From Oscillospiraceae bacterium (GTDB taxonomy: Bacteria > Bacillota > Clostridia > Oscillospirales > Oscillospiraceae): 36,739 nt of DNA. The translations under genes and the position numbers were made by a program. Positions within the stretch are counted from its first letter, which is position 1. Every line of letters begins with the position of its first letter. Shown here one piece after another: positions 7,110 to 15,051 of this stretch. Below the pieces are notes generated by a model, which was not told the origin of the DNA, made no database searches, and worked only from the letters and a program-made list of their open reading frames with translations. The stretch lies in contig JAHHSE010000001.1 in the NCBI GenBank assembly GCA_020025395.1, positions 1-36,739 on the forward strand. The letters run 5' to 3'.

Positions 7110-7499
7110 TCACACCCTTGTCTCAATTCGTCTTGCGGCCACAATGGTGATTTTCTCCACCACCATGGCGCCCAGATTTCCGGTTTCTCCGATGGTGCTC
7201 CACTGGCAGCCGGAATAGATGATCTTCCGGTCCGGCTTGCAGATGACCAGACTGAAGTCCTCCAACTCGTGGAAATTAATACCGTCCCGTACCGCCTCCT
7301 CGGTGGCGTAGAGCCGGGTCAGCTCCACAATATGGTTTCTTGGCCCCGGAATGGTGGCTACGGGCTGTTCCTCGCCAAAGGCCTCCACCACGCTGCTGGT
7401 CTTGGTGGTCTTGGCAAAATAGCTCTGGACCACCGCCACCTTCCGTCCGTTTACCTCCAGATAAATGTCACTGCTTGTGGGAAATCCTGCTGCTTTCAT
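7110..7499 (-). CDS. phage tail tube protein (XkdM-like)
   Basis: A 129-residue protein immediately after the sheath, the normal place of the inner tube protein of contractile tails. Its pattern is the two-sheet tube fold: SSDIYLEVNGRKVAVVQSY, then IPGPRNHIVELTRLYATEE, and IYSGCQWSTIGETG near the end. The ending GAMVVEKITIVAARRIE is the strand and helix joining neighbouring rings. AAGGAGG lies 6 bases before the ATG. The size is normal for the family. Confidence 0.9.
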   Translation of the reverse strand: MKAAGFPTSSDIYLEVNGRKVAVVQSYFAKTTKTSSVVEAFGEEQPVATIPGPRNHIVELTRLYATEEAVRDGINFHELEDFSLVICKPDRKIIYSGCQWSTIGETGNLGAMVVEKITIVAARRIETRV

Positions 7500-7511
7500 T
7501 CTCTTCCTCCT

Positions 7512-8552
7512 TTACACAGTAATGTGAGCGGTCAGCCAGATCTGGTTGAGACCATGGGTCACGGTAAAGGAAAAATCCACCAGACAAACGGTGGGGTTAT
7601 CCGCCTTGGGCAGAACGGTCACATTTTCGTACCCGGTGATAATCTCTTTTGCCAGCTTGTTCTCCAGTTCCAAAATGACCTGGGAGCGGATGGCCCCCCG
7701 GCTCTGCTCCGTATTTTTCGCCCTGGGGAATTTGGCCCGCAGGCTGTTGCGGATGGTGGGAATCACATCGTCCGCAATGAGGATGGTGGTCAGCTCCCGC
7801 CAGGTAGAATCGGGGCTGGACCCGTTTTTGGTTCTGGTGGTGACCCCTCGCACCACGGAAACCGTCCCCCCCACGGACTCCACAGGGGTGACCCCTCCCC
7901 GGACCAGAAGATCGATCTCACTGTCCTGATACCGGGTGGTCAGGCTGGTGATGCCTTTGAGCTCGGCTCCCCCCAGTGGGACAGCCGGGTCCCGCTCTCC
8001 TGCGATGGCTCCGGCCACAGCGGCTGCCACCGCGGTGGTATCCTGAGTGGATTCAGGGGGAGCCACCAAAATCATCCGGGCCTCATTCAGGGCCTGGGCA
8101 CGCTCCACCAGCTGGGCCACCGTCTCGTCCGCCGGGCCGCCCACAAGGGCAATTCTCTCCCGACGGGCCGCTGAGGCGGCCTTCACGCTGTCTCGCAGGG
8201 CCTGCTGAACGGTGAGGTTGGTGCTGTCACAGACCACGATGCTGATATCCTCCCGCTGGGCGACGGCATCAAAGGCCGCCTGATAGTTTTCCTCTGCCGC
8301 CACAGGGACGGCCACCACAGCCGCCGCCCCATTGAGGAAGAGGAGCCGGATCATCCGGGTCAGCTTTTCCTCTGCTCCCAGGGCCTCTGCGGCCTGTTCA
8401 AACCGGGTAAAGTTGTAAATCTTCCCACTCTGCCCGCTTTTATGGATGGTGATGACCGCCACTGTCTTTGCTCCGGCGGCGGCACTCACCACCGAAGACG
8501 CGGTATAGGAGGAATAGACTCCCGGCCGCTCATGATTTGTCCCTTTGCTCAT
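7512..8552 (-). CDS. contractile tail sheath protein (XkdK-like)
   Basis: A 346-residue tail sheath subunit. The N-terminus begins ERPGVYSSYTASS, the family's starting strand. The middle has an alpha/beta domain (VAVPVAAEENYQAAFDAV, ISIVVCDSTN), and the C-terminal part has the polymerisation strands with DSEIDLLVRGGVTPVESV and GVTTRTKNG and a final helix plus strand. It is a compact sheath lacking large outer domains. The start overlaps the previous stop (ATGA). This gene, with tube and baseplate, establishes a myovirus-type contractile tail. Confidence 0.94.
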   Translation of the reverse strand: MSKGTNHERPGVYSSYTASSVVSAAAGAKTVAVITIHKSGQSGKIYNFTRFEQAAEALGAEEKLTRMIRLLFLNGAAAVVAVPVAAEENYQAAFDAVAQREDISIVVCDSTNLTVQQALRDSVKAASAARRERIALVGGPADETVAQLVERAQALNEARMILVAPPESTQDTTAVAAAVAGAIAGERDPAVPLGGAELKGITSLTTRYQDSEIDLLVRGGVTPVESVGGTVSVVRGVTTRTKNGSSPDSTWRELTTILIADDVIPTIRNSLRAKFPRAKNTEQSRGAIRSQVILELENKLAKEIITGYENVTVLPKADNPTVCLVDFSFTVTHGLNQIWLTAHITV

Positions 8553-9049
8553 TTCTTTCGTTCCCCTCTCACTTCAAAGTCCACAAATGTTCCCCCCTCA
8601 TCTGCCACCGCATAGAGATAGGTATCACATACCGCCTGTGCGGGGCAGTGAAACAGGCCGGTCTCCCGCTCATACCGGGTCTCTCCTCTGGAAAGCTCGG
8701 CCAGGGTCAAGCCTGTGGGGGCCGTCTGCTGCAAGGCGGTGGAGATTTGGTCAAAGACGATCTGACAATCTGCGGCTCCATCCCGTCCGGGGGCATAGAT
8801 CTCCAGACCGAAAACCACCTGGGCTTTCTTTCCGTAAAGCTCCTCCCAGCGGTCCTTTTCCCGGTTGTACCGCTCTCCCAGATAGTCCCGAAATCCGCCG
8901 GGCTCCTCCCTGCAGCTCCGCAGGGTCACCGCCACCACCGGCCCCTGCCGTCTGACCCTGTCTCCCCTGTCCCAGGCGGTGACCGCCTGAATCCCCTCCT
9001 GGGTAAGACATCCGGTCATGCAGGTGCGGATCACATCCAGTCCTGTCAT
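8549..9049 (-). CDS. tail completion / terminator protein (XkdJ position)
   Basis: A 166-residue protein between the head-closure gene and the sheath. An alpha/beta start (MTGLDVIRTCMTGCL) is followed by strands and a helix (CQIVFDQISTALQQ), compatible with tail terminator or neck proteins that cap the tube end. The start is taken as the ATG at 9049 with a strong GAGGAGGAGG upstream; the longer frame to 9082 lacks a ribosome site. Assignment rests mainly on gene order. Confidence 0.65.
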   Translation of the reverse strand: MTGLDVIRTCMTGCLTQEGIQAVTAWDRGDRVRRQGPVVAVTLRSCREEPGGFRDYLGERYNREKDRWEELYGKKAQVVFGLEIYAPGRDGAADCQIVFDQISTALQQTAPTGLTLAELSRGETRYERETGLFHCPAQAVCDTYLYAVADEGGTFVDFEVRGERKK

Positions 9050-9375
9050 GCCTCCTCCTCTCTGGGCAGAAGAATGGCCCACCAGTGACAGGTCTCTTTT
9101 CCCAGATCCACCCGTCTGGCGGAGTAGACCTCAAAGGTGGATTCACCCGCCTTTAAAAATCCTTTTTCCCCGATGTCGAGGGATACCTCCGGCTCCCCAA
9201 GATAGAGCCAGCGCTCCTTCCGTTCCCATCCCAGATGGCCCGCCACCACCTGGCGCTCTCTGTCCCGAATTGGCTGGAGGAGGGCGGTGGCCAAAAGCCC
9301 CGGCTCCTCCCCGTTGGGGAAGACCTCCACCGTCTGTCCGTACCGGGCCAGCACCCGCTGAAATCCGGTTGCCAT
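9046..9375 (-). CDS. head closure / neck protein (XkdI position)
   Basis: A 109-residue beta-rich protein following the head-tail connector (strands TVEVFPNG, RWLYLGEPEVSLDIGEKGFL and STFEVYSARRVDL). The composition fits the small stopper or head-closure proteins of the SPP1 gp16 / XkdI type. It overlaps the downstream gene by 4 bases and abuts the connector gene upstream. No catalytic motif is present. Function is inferred from location and fold pattern. Confidence 0.62.
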   Translation of the reverse strand: MATGFQRVLARYGQTVEVFPNGEEPGLLATALLQPIRDRERQVVAGHLGWERKERWLYLGEPEVSLDIGEKGFLKAGESTFEVYSARRVDLGKETCHWWAILLPREEEA

Positions 9376-9725
9376 CAGCTCCTCACCTCCTGAAAGAAAA
9401 AGGTGTTCCTCTTCAAATAGGGGGCCAGCTGCTCCAGCGCCTGACGGCGGAGCAGGGAGGGGTCTCCCTTTCCCCGCTCCACCGTCACATCTCCCGCCGT
9501 AAATCGCTCCGGCTCACTGGCCTGACGGAGGATCAGCCAGTCACACAGACCTATTTTGGCCGCCGCCAGGGAAAAGATGGGTGCGCAGTCCTCTGGCAGG
9601 ATCTCCGGCTTTCGCTTTCGATCCAGCTCCTCCCTGGCGAGCCGGCAGCAGAGGAGAAGCCCCTGCTCCTCCCCCTCTTTGATTCCGCCCAGCTCCATGG
9701 CCAGGGCCAGAATCTCTTCCTCCAT
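9375..9725 (-). CDS. head-tail connector (gp6/gp15-like, XkdH position)
   Basis: A 116-residue, largely helical protein directly after the major capsid gene, as head-tail adaptors are. Its helices (LLLCCRLAREELDRK, IFSLAAAKIGLCDWLIL) and the ERFTAGDVTVERG loop fit the gp6/gp15 adaptor family that docks below the portal. The ATG at 9725 is chosen because GGAAGGAGG lies 9 bases before it; a longer frame to 9761 overlaps the capsid gene without a site. Confidence 0.7.
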   Translation of the reverse strand: MEEEILALAMELGGIKEGEEQGLLLCCRLAREELDRKRKPEILPEDCAPIFSLAAAKIGLCDWLILRQASEPERFTAGDVTVERGKGDPSLLRRQALEQLAPYLKRNTFFFQEVRS

Positions 9726-9757
9726 GGCGCCGCCTCCTTCCGGTGTCTCAATGAAAC

Positions 9758-10774
9758 TCAAACGGCCAGCACCTTGGAGGCATCGGGATAGATCTTGGCA
9801 AAACCGGCGATGGAGGTGATGGCGGCCCGTTCCAGCTGTCTATCAATGAGCTTGTCATACTCCACCGACACGCCGCCTCCGGTGACCATCTCCATGGCAT
9901 AGCGGCTGTCCAGTCCGATGAGCTTCCCGGCGGGCACGGCGGCGGTGCGGAGGAGCTTGGCTCCCAGGGGTGTGGAAAGCTGACCCGTTCCCTGGAAGTT
10001 AAGGCCTGTCATGGGGTTCTGGAATTCAGGCAGTTTGAGGAGCTTTACCATCACATCGTTGGGGACCAGGATGGTGTTCAGGGTGTAGGGGTCGAACTTG
10101 GCCCAAAAGGCCACCAGATCATCATAGGTCAATGTACCGGAGGCTTTCACATTGGTTACTTCGGCAGGATTTTTGTTCCCATCTCCTTCCATCAGGACCT
10201 TGACTCCGTCCTCCAGCTGAGTCCTTGCGATGTGGGCGCCGATTTGCCGGAGGGTCACGGAGAACAGGTCCAGCTTCTGATAGCGGATCGCCTCATAGGA
10301 GGCTACCAGCATACGGCCCCGCTTGTGGAGACGGACCAGATTTTCCTGTGTCTTCACTGTGGTGGCGGGGATGGCGGCGCCCTCCTCCACCCGGCGGAGC
10401 TTTTTGCTCTCTCCGTCCGGAACGGAGGTGATGGAGCGATAATCCATCCCCTGAATTTCTGTGGTGGAGGCCAGCAGATTGGGAAGGAGGTCAGCCTCCT
10501 CCATCCCCTGCCTCACGCTGCGGGCAATGTACTCCGGGAAGAGGACGGCGGACTGACTGGTGGAGAAGAACTTGTCCACCACATCGCTCCCCATTCCTCT
10601 CACTTTGATGTCAAAGCGCTTCAGCTGACGCTGAAAGGGGTCCAGTCCCTCCAATGCCGTCCCCTGATAGGCCTCATCGGGGTCCAGCCGGGCCAGGGTC
10701 TCGGTAAAGGACCGCCCGCTCTCCTGGTACATTCCTTTTTCGAGCTTCAAGTGTTCAAACGGATAAGCCATCAT
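9758..10774 (-). CDS. major capsid protein (HK97-fold, XkdG-like)
   Basis: A 338-residue protein placed after the protease and decoration genes. It has the family's long N-terminal arm and helix (ESGRSFTETLARLDP), the E-loop region (YRSITSVPDGESKKL), the spine region with SYEAIRYQKLDLF, and a C-terminal A-domain (TILVPNDVMVKLLKL ... GKLIGLDSRYAMEMV). It forms the icosahedral shell. The start ATG at 10774 (a second ATG follows at once) has GGAGAGG upstream. A complete capsid gene argues against this being only a tailocin. Confidence 0.9.
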   Translation of the reverse strand: MMAYPFEHLKLEKGMYQESGRSFTETLARLDPDEAYQGTALEGLDPFQRQLKRFDIKVRGMGSDVVDKFFSTSQSAVLFPEYIARSVRQGMEEADLLPNLLASTTEIQGMDYRSITSVPDGESKKLRRVEEGAAIPATTVKTQENLVRLHKRGRMLVASYEAIRYQKLDLFSVTLRQIGAHIARTQLEDGVKVLMEGDGNKNPAEVTNVKASGTLTYDDLVAFWAKFDPYTLNTILVPNDVMVKLLKLPEFQNPMTGLNFQGTGQLSTPLGAKLLRTAAVPAGKLIGLDSRYAMEMVTGGGVSVEYDKLIDRQLERAAITSIAGFAKIYPDASKVLAV

Positions 10775-10789
10775 TCACCCTCTCCTTTC

Positions 10790-11131
10790 TTACAGGAAGA
10801 GAACGGCACGCTTGCCGTCCGCCTCCATGACCAATGCCTCACCGCCGGCGGCGGAAGCCTTTTTCACGCCTCCCTTGCCGTCTCCCGCCAGCGAAACCCA
10901 GCCGGGCTTTACGGCGGCGTCGGTGCAGACCACCGTGGCAAATCCCCGGACCTGAACGGCGGCAAAGCCGTCTCCCGCCACGCTGACCGCCTGTCCGCAG
11001 AAGCGCTCCCCATCCCCGCAGGGGGCCGTCTTGCCGTCCTCCCCCATTTTGACCATACCGCCCTCTGTCACCGTTTCGGCGGCGGGACAGGTCACCAGCA
11101 CCTGCCCGATCTCTTCATAAGATACCTTCAT
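10790..11131 (-). CDS. capsid decoration-type protein (DUF2190-like)
   Basis: A 113-residue beta-rich, Gly/Ala-rich protein between protease and capsid genes. The pattern of short strands (GQVLVTCPAAETVTEGG, ATVVCTDAAVKPGWVSLAG, ALVMEADGKRAVLFL) is like DUF2190/gpD-type head-decoration proteins. AAGGAGGAAG precedes the ATG. It would stabilise the expanded capsid. PBSX lacks an obvious counterpart at this exact place, so the name rests on composition and context. Confidence 0.62.
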   Translation of the reverse strand: MKVSYEEIGQVLVTCPAAETVTEGGMVKMGEDGKTAPCGDGERFCGQAVSVAGDGFAAVQVRGFATVVCTDAAVKPGWVSLAGDGKGGVKKASAAGGEALVMEADGKRAVLFL

Positions 11132-11147
11132 ACGCTCTTCCTCCTTT

Positions 11148-12041
11148 TTAAATCATGAATGCGCCGTCCAGCGGCCCGCTCTGACTGTGTTTCCCCCGCT
11201 GGGGAAGCTGACCTGCCACGGGGAACCGCTCTTCCGTCTTTTTGGCGTAGCAGGCGCTCAGGGCCAAAAGCTCCGGCTCATCCAGCTTATCCATGATGGA
11301 TTTCAGCGTCTCCACCGCCAGCTCCGGCTCTGCCGCGGCCCCCAGGCGCACCGCCTCCTTCCGCAGACCGGACAGATAGCGGCGTCCCAGCTCGGCCTGT
11401 TTTTCCAGCTCTTCCATGCTCTCACCTCCTCTGGTCCGATGTTTCATCACCCCCGCTCTGGTCTGGGCCGGGACCGCCACAAAGGAAAACTCATAGGCAT
11501 CTGTGGCCTCTGCCAGTTCATGCACACAAAGTCTCCCCTCATACTCCCGGCCCGGCCTGTGGGGACAGCTTTCTGTTTGGAGCTCCTTCCCGCAGATAGA
11601 GCACACCTTTTTCTGAACGGCGCAGCCCACGGATACCTCCCGCTTGATTCCCCCTTCGATTTCCCGGATCAGGTCCCGATTTTTCTCGTTTCGGAGCATA
11701 TAGGCATATCCCTTGAGGAAACAGTAACCCTCTCCCCCTCTGGTCAGATTTCCATCCTCCCGCACCACTTCGGTGCGATAGATACGGGCGGTCTGGCCCT
11801 GGGCGGACCACTGGTGGTCAAAGATCCCGCTCTTTCCAACAAAGAGGGGGGCAAGCTCCTCCAGGGTCTTGGCCCGAAACCGCTCATAATCCCGATCCAC
11901 CTCGTTGTCGCAAAGCCTGACGGAAAAGGCGTATACCTCCTCTGTGGTCAGGCTGCCCTTTGCGAATCGGTTGATCTGCTCCAGCTCCTCCTCTGTGGGG
12001 ATGCCTCCCCCTCGAATACCGGCCTCTTTGATGACTTCCAT
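11148..12041 (-). CDS. XkdF-like prohead protease / scaffold with a Cys-His cluster
   Basis: A 297-residue protein between portal and capsid. The N-terminal half (EVYAFSVRLCDNEVDRDYERF, SGIFDHQWSAQGQTARI, ISVGCAVQK-type strands and FSFVAVPAQ) matches the XkdF / S78-type prohead protease pattern, with candidate catalytic His in FDHQW and a conserved REVSVGC strand. The C-terminal third is a helical delta/scaffold-like segment ending near GAFMI. An inserted knuckle C-x2-C-x8-CPH, followed later by CVH, suggests a bound zinc. AGGAGG precedes the ATG, which lies 2 bases after the portal stop. The protease identity is likely, but the serine cannot be fixed by eye. Confidence 0.75.
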   Translation of the reverse strand: MEVIKEAGIRGGGIPTEEELEQINRFAKGSLTTEEVYAFSVRLCDNEVDRDYERFRAKTLEELAPLFVGKSGIFDHQWSAQGQTARIYRTEVVREDGNLTRGGEGYCFLKGYAYMLRNEKNRDLIREIEGGIKREVSVGCAVQKKVCSICGKELQTESCPHRPGREYEGRLCVHELAEATDAYEFSFVAVPAQTRAGVMKHRTRGGESMEELEKQAELGRRYLSGLRKEAVRLGAAAEPELAVETLKSIMDKLDEPELLALSACYAKKTEERFPVAGQLPQRGKHSQSGPLDGAFMI

Positions 12042-12042
12042 C

Positions 12043-13176
12043 CTACTCCTCCTTTTCCATCTCTCTGATCTGTGCCCGACACAATTCCGCTCTGGCCTCT
12101 TCCATAAGGTCCTGAAGATTCACATCCTCCCAGTCCACCAACACCTGATCGTCCTCTCCCTGACTTCTCAGCCAGAGGCGGCATATTTTGGCCACCACCG
12201 GGGTCAGGCTCCGGCGGATGGCGGTGATCTCGCTGGTAAGGAGATCGGCCTGCTGACTGCTCATCCGTTCGGTGGAGGTCCAGGAGAGGCCCAGCAGAAA
12301 GGGGGGAAGACCGGTTTTTGCCACCAGCTGCTCCATGATCTGACGGATGGGTCCCTGGCTGTCCGGGATCTGTCCCTCCCCTCCAATCACCTTGATCTCC
12401 ATCTCTCCGGCTGCCACGAAATCGCTGACGCTTCCATCCTGGGTGTGCTTCATGGCTCTGGCCCACTCCTGGGCCACCTGCTGACAGCGCTCCTGGACGC
12501 TGTCCTCCTCTCCCTCCGGCTTGCACAGGATGGCAAACCTGGGATTTCCCACCCGCTCCCAGTTCACCCCAATGGCCTGATAGATGTTCAGCAGGATCCC
12601 TGCCAGGAAGGGCATACTCCGCATGAGGGAAACTCCATAGGGGTGTTCTGCCTCGGGCTGATAGGGGGTAAAGAGGAGAAGCTGCTGATAGGGCAGCGCT
12701 TCCACCTTTCCATTCTCTCTTCGGACGCAGATGGTGATCTCCAGGGGACTGGCCCCTTCTTTGATTTCAATATCCTCCACATTGCCGCAGAGGAGGGCGG
12801 CAATTCCCCGGCCATTTCTGCTGGGGACAATCTCTCCCACCGCCCGTCCGCAGGTGAGCATAGAGTCCAGATAACAGTCCAGGAAGGACTGGATTCCCTC
12901 CTGTCCCCGTCCTGTGGGAACCGTCTCCAAAAACCGGTCCAGCCCCTTCTGGGCAGAGGGTGCGCAGGTCACCTTCACCCCTCCGCACAGCCGGACCAGC
13001 TTAACCAGAGCGGCATCCACAATGGGGACCCCCTCCCGAATGGCCCGATAGAGGGCCAGCTCTCCCCGCGCCAGGGGGACATAGTTCTCCATGGCCCGAA
13101 ACGGATGTCCTTCTCCTTTTCTTGTCTGTACCAACCCTGGGACCGGGGCAGGTTTTTTTTTGTCAAAAAGTCCCAT
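12043..13176 (-). CDS. phage portal protein (XkdE position)
   Basis: A 377-residue portal, the dodecameric DNA gate at the capsid vertex. Features seen are an N-terminal ENYVPLARGELALYRAIREG segment, a stem-helix region (QSFLDCYLDSMLTCGRAVGEI), a wing strand pair (IEIKEGASPLEITICVRRENG) and a C-terminal helical crown (LLTSEITAIRRSLTPVVAKI). The LLGLSWTSTERMSSQQADLL element is typical of the portal crown region. It follows the large terminase and has AAGGGAGGG before the ATG. Shorter than many portals but complete. Confidence 0.88.
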   Translation of the reverse strand: MGLFDKKKPAPVPGLVQTRKGEGHPFRAMENYVPLARGELALYRAIREGVPIVDAALVKLVRLCGGVKVTCAPSAQKGLDRFLETVPTGRGQEGIQSFLDCYLDSMLTCGRAVGEIVPSRNGRGIAALLCGNVEDIEIKEGASPLEITICVRRENGKVEALPYQQLLLFTPYQPEAEHPYGVSLMRSMPFLAGILLNIYQAIGVNWERVGNPRFAILCKPEGEEDSVQERCQQVAQEWARAMKHTQDGSVSDFVAAGEMEIKVIGGEGQIPDSQGPIRQIMEQLVAKTGLPPFLLGLSWTSTERMSSQQADLLTSEITAIRRSLTPVVAKICRLWLRSQGEDDQVLVDWEDVNLQDLMEEARAELCRAQIREMEKEE

Positions 13177-13194
13177 GTTCTCCCTCCCTTTTTC

Positions 13195-14424
13195 TCATCG
13201 TCTCACACAGCCTGCGAAAAGGCCGGCAGATCGTCCTTCTCTTCCCGCCACGGTGGCGGCAAAGTAGCGGATCTCGTCCATGGCGTGGTCATGTTCTTTT
13301 ACCACTCTGTCCTGGGTGCCTCCCTCCTCCCAGCGGTAGAGTCCGAACTCTCTGGCCGCCGCTTCGCACCCGGCGCAGATGACCAGCTTTCCCCTCCGCA
13401 GAAGCTCTGCGGTGAGGCGGATTCCGCTTAGTACATCGTTTCTGGCTTTCCTCACCCTCCATCCCCGGCGGCGAAGAAGCTCCAGGAAACTGGCCGCCGA
13501 GGGGTCCACGATGACAGCCTGAATGGGTCTTCCCCCTGCCAGGACTGCCAGGGCATCGGCATACTCTCCGTCGGTTTTCTGCTCTCCCTGGGCCCTGGAG
13601 TCGTAATAGTATTCCCGCACCCGGTACCAGACCCCATTCTTCTTCCCCCACAGGCCCATGGAGGTGGGGTTGACCGTTCCGTAGTCGCAGGAGATGTACC
13701 ACTGCTCCATCTCTCCTTCCGGGGGCTGGGGCCGGGGAAGCTGGGCAAAGAAGTCATAAACCAGCCCTTGGGCAGCCACCCATTCCCCCAGTACAAACCG
13801 CTGATAGAACGCCCCCTGAAAAGTCTCCCGATACCGTTTTTTCACCCGGTCAGAGAGAGAGGGGTTATCTTCCATGGTGAAGTGAATGTGGAGGACATTT
13901 TTCTCCTCCGCCTTTTGGATCCACTCTTTGTAGAACCAATGCTCCGGGGTATCCGGATTGCAGGAGAACCAGAGTCTGGCCCCCTCCACGGAGCAGCGGG
14001 CGCAGGTCTGCTCCACAAAGGAGCGGGGCATAAGGGCCGCCTCATCCATCAGGGCGCCTGCCAGGGTCATCCCCTGGATGAGGGAGGCGCTGGATTCATC
14101 CCGTCCGCCGAACAGGTAAAAGGTATTGATTCGGTTTGGAAGGCCCACCTGCAATACTCCCTGGCTCACCTTTTCGGTCCAGAGGAAGCCCATCTCCCGC
14201 AGGAGGGCACCCACCTGGCCCAGCAGATTTCTCCGCACCCCTCCCACTGTTTTGCCGCAAATCGCGAAGTCCCTGCCCTGAAATCCGGCGGTGGCCCAGA
14301 GGAAGAAGCCCACCCCCATGGCCAGCGTTTTTCCGGAGCGCACGGCCCCGTCACAGATGAGAGCCTGCCTGTCGCTTTTCCGCCACCAGGTCATGGCCTC
14401 TTTCTGTTTTTGGGAAAACTTCAT
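13195..14424 (-). CDS. terminase large subunit (PBSX family)
   Basis: A 409-residue DNA-packaging motor. The ATPase domain shows the Walker A motif DGAVRSGKT (about residues 25-33), the Walker B-like segment GALMDEAALM (about 130) and a coupling motif SCNPDTPEHWF (about 163). The C-terminal nuclease half has SCDYGTVNPTSMGLW with the first metal-binding Asp, VIVDPSAASF, and the last acidic motif EHDHAMDEIRYF. PBSX-type terminases package headfuls of DNA; in PBSX this is host DNA. GGAGGAGTG precedes the ATG. The frame is intact with no missing motif. Confidence 0.95.
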   Translation of the reverse strand: MKFSQKQKEAMTWWRKSDRQALICDGAVRSGKTLAMGVGFFLWATAGFQGRDFAICGKTVGGVRRNLLGQVGALLREMGFLWTEKVSQGVLQVGLPNRINTFYLFGGRDESSASLIQGMTLAGALMDEAALMPRSFVEQTCARCSVEGARLWFSCNPDTPEHWFYKEWIQKAEEKNVLHIHFTMEDNPSLSDRVKKRYRETFQGAFYQRFVLGEWVAAQGLVYDFFAQLPRPQPPEGEMEQWYISCDYGTVNPTSMGLWGKKNGVWYRVREYYYDSRAQGEQKTDGEYADALAVLAGGRPIQAVIVDPSAASFLELLRRRGWRVRKARNDVLSGIRLTAELLRRGKLVICAGCEAAAREFGLYRWEEGGTQDRVVKEHDHAMDEIRYFAATVAGREGRSAGLFAGCVRR

Positions 14425-14427
14425 GAC

Positions 14428-14709
14428 TCACTCCTCCAGGGACCGGAAAAACTGTTCTGCCCGATCCCCCATTCTCTGATCGGTGAGGACGGCCAGATCT
14501 CTCCAAATGGCGGCCCGATCCACCAGTCTGATTTCAACCACACCCTTTTCACTTCTGCGGAATTCGGTAAGAGCCATCAGATTCAGTCCATCCACCCGCT
14601 CTTTCTCTTCCAAAAAGGCCAGTTTCACCGCATCGTTTACGGGGGCCTGAGCCAGCTCACCCAGTTTTCGGATGGCCATCTCTCTGGATATCTTTTGATT
14701 GCCCGCCAT
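14428..14709 (-). CDS. small protein at the small-terminase position
   Basis: A 93-residue helical protein, first gene of the structural operon and 3 bases from the large terminase. The N-terminal ISREMAIRKLGELAQ and a central DGLNLMALTEFRR segment are followed by a VVEIRLVDRAAIW strand/helix. It has the place of a small terminase subunit but is much shorter than XtmA and has no clear HTH, so it may be a terminase-associated or regulatory protein instead. The ATG at 14709 has GGGAG 5 bases upstream; the longer open frame to 15021 runs across two hairpins and is rejected. Confidence 0.62.
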   Translation of the reverse strand: MAGNQKISREMAIRKLGELAQAPVNDAVKLAFLEEKERVDGLNLMALTEFRRSEKGVVEIRLVDRAAIWRDLAVLTDQRMGDRAEQFFRSLEE

Positions 14710-14802
14710 ATTCACACTCCCTTCACCCATCCCTGAAAAACCCCATTTTGTTGCACTTTTGCATACACCAAAGAAAAAATTTTTAAAAAACGGCCTTTTC
14801 CC

Positions 14803-14822
14803 CGGTTTCGAACTCGGAACCG
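14803..14822. promoter_or_regulatory. candidate operator upstream of the structural operon
   Basis: An inverted repeat CGGTT...AACCG (14803-14822) is centred close to a TTCGAA palindrome, about 100 bases before the first structural gene. It is short and could be chance; it is listed because the canonical promoter is missing here and an activator site is expected. Confidence 0.3.
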
Positions 14823-14847
14823 ATCCGGCAAAAACGGACCATGATAA

Positions 14848-14886
14848 AACACCCCCTGCCGCAGGAGAATGAAACCTGCAGCAGGG
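14848..14886 (-). terminator. terminator insulating the phage operon
   Basis: On the minus strand CACCCCCTGC(TG)CAGG pairs with CCTG(CGG)CAGGGGGTG and is followed by TTTTATC. It would stop readthrough from the mobile-element scar into the phage genes. Confidence 0.75.
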
Positions 14887-14989
14887 GGTGTGATATTCGG
14901 GGGAACCCATACCGAGATCAAAGAAATGGAGCCGGAGACATGACCGCTCGCTGCATTCATTTCTGCCATAAGGGATGTGTCCAAAGATA

Positions 14990-15025
14990 AAAGAGGAGTG
15001 GCGCCGCGTCAGCGGCGCCACTCCC
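14990..15025 (-). terminator. strong GC-rich terminator
   Basis: Perfect 13-base arms GGAGTGGCGCCGC and GCGGCGCCACTCC close on a 4-base loop (TGAC). On the minus strand the stem is followed by TCTTTTATCTTT. It lies just downstream of the transposase remnant. Confidence 0.75.
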
Positions 15026-15051
15026 AGCCTGTCGAAAAACCCCTGTTTTCA

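Larger units (their letters stand above)
14710..15051. other. gene-free region upstream of the phage operon
   Basis: No convincing gene is present. The region holds, on the minus strand, two tandem terminators (14995-15025 and 14848-14886), then an A/T-rich block (14773-14790) and the inverted repeat at 14803-14822. No good TTGACA/TATAAT pair is seen facing the phage operon, although its promoter must lie between about 14715 and 14850. Confidence 0.6.

Noticed and set aside
11905..13431. 508-codon plus-strand open frame across protease, portal and terminase genes
   Set aside because: It spans three well-supported minus-strand genes and has no domain character.
14795..14825. tRNA T-arm-like text (GGTTTCGAACTC)
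   Set aside because: The stems flanking TTCGAA cannot pair as a T-arm on either strand and no cloverleaf can be built around it.
14712..14984. 90-codon minus-strand open frame before the phage operon
   Set aside because: It runs straight through a terminator hairpin, lacks a ribosome site and has no recognisable pattern.
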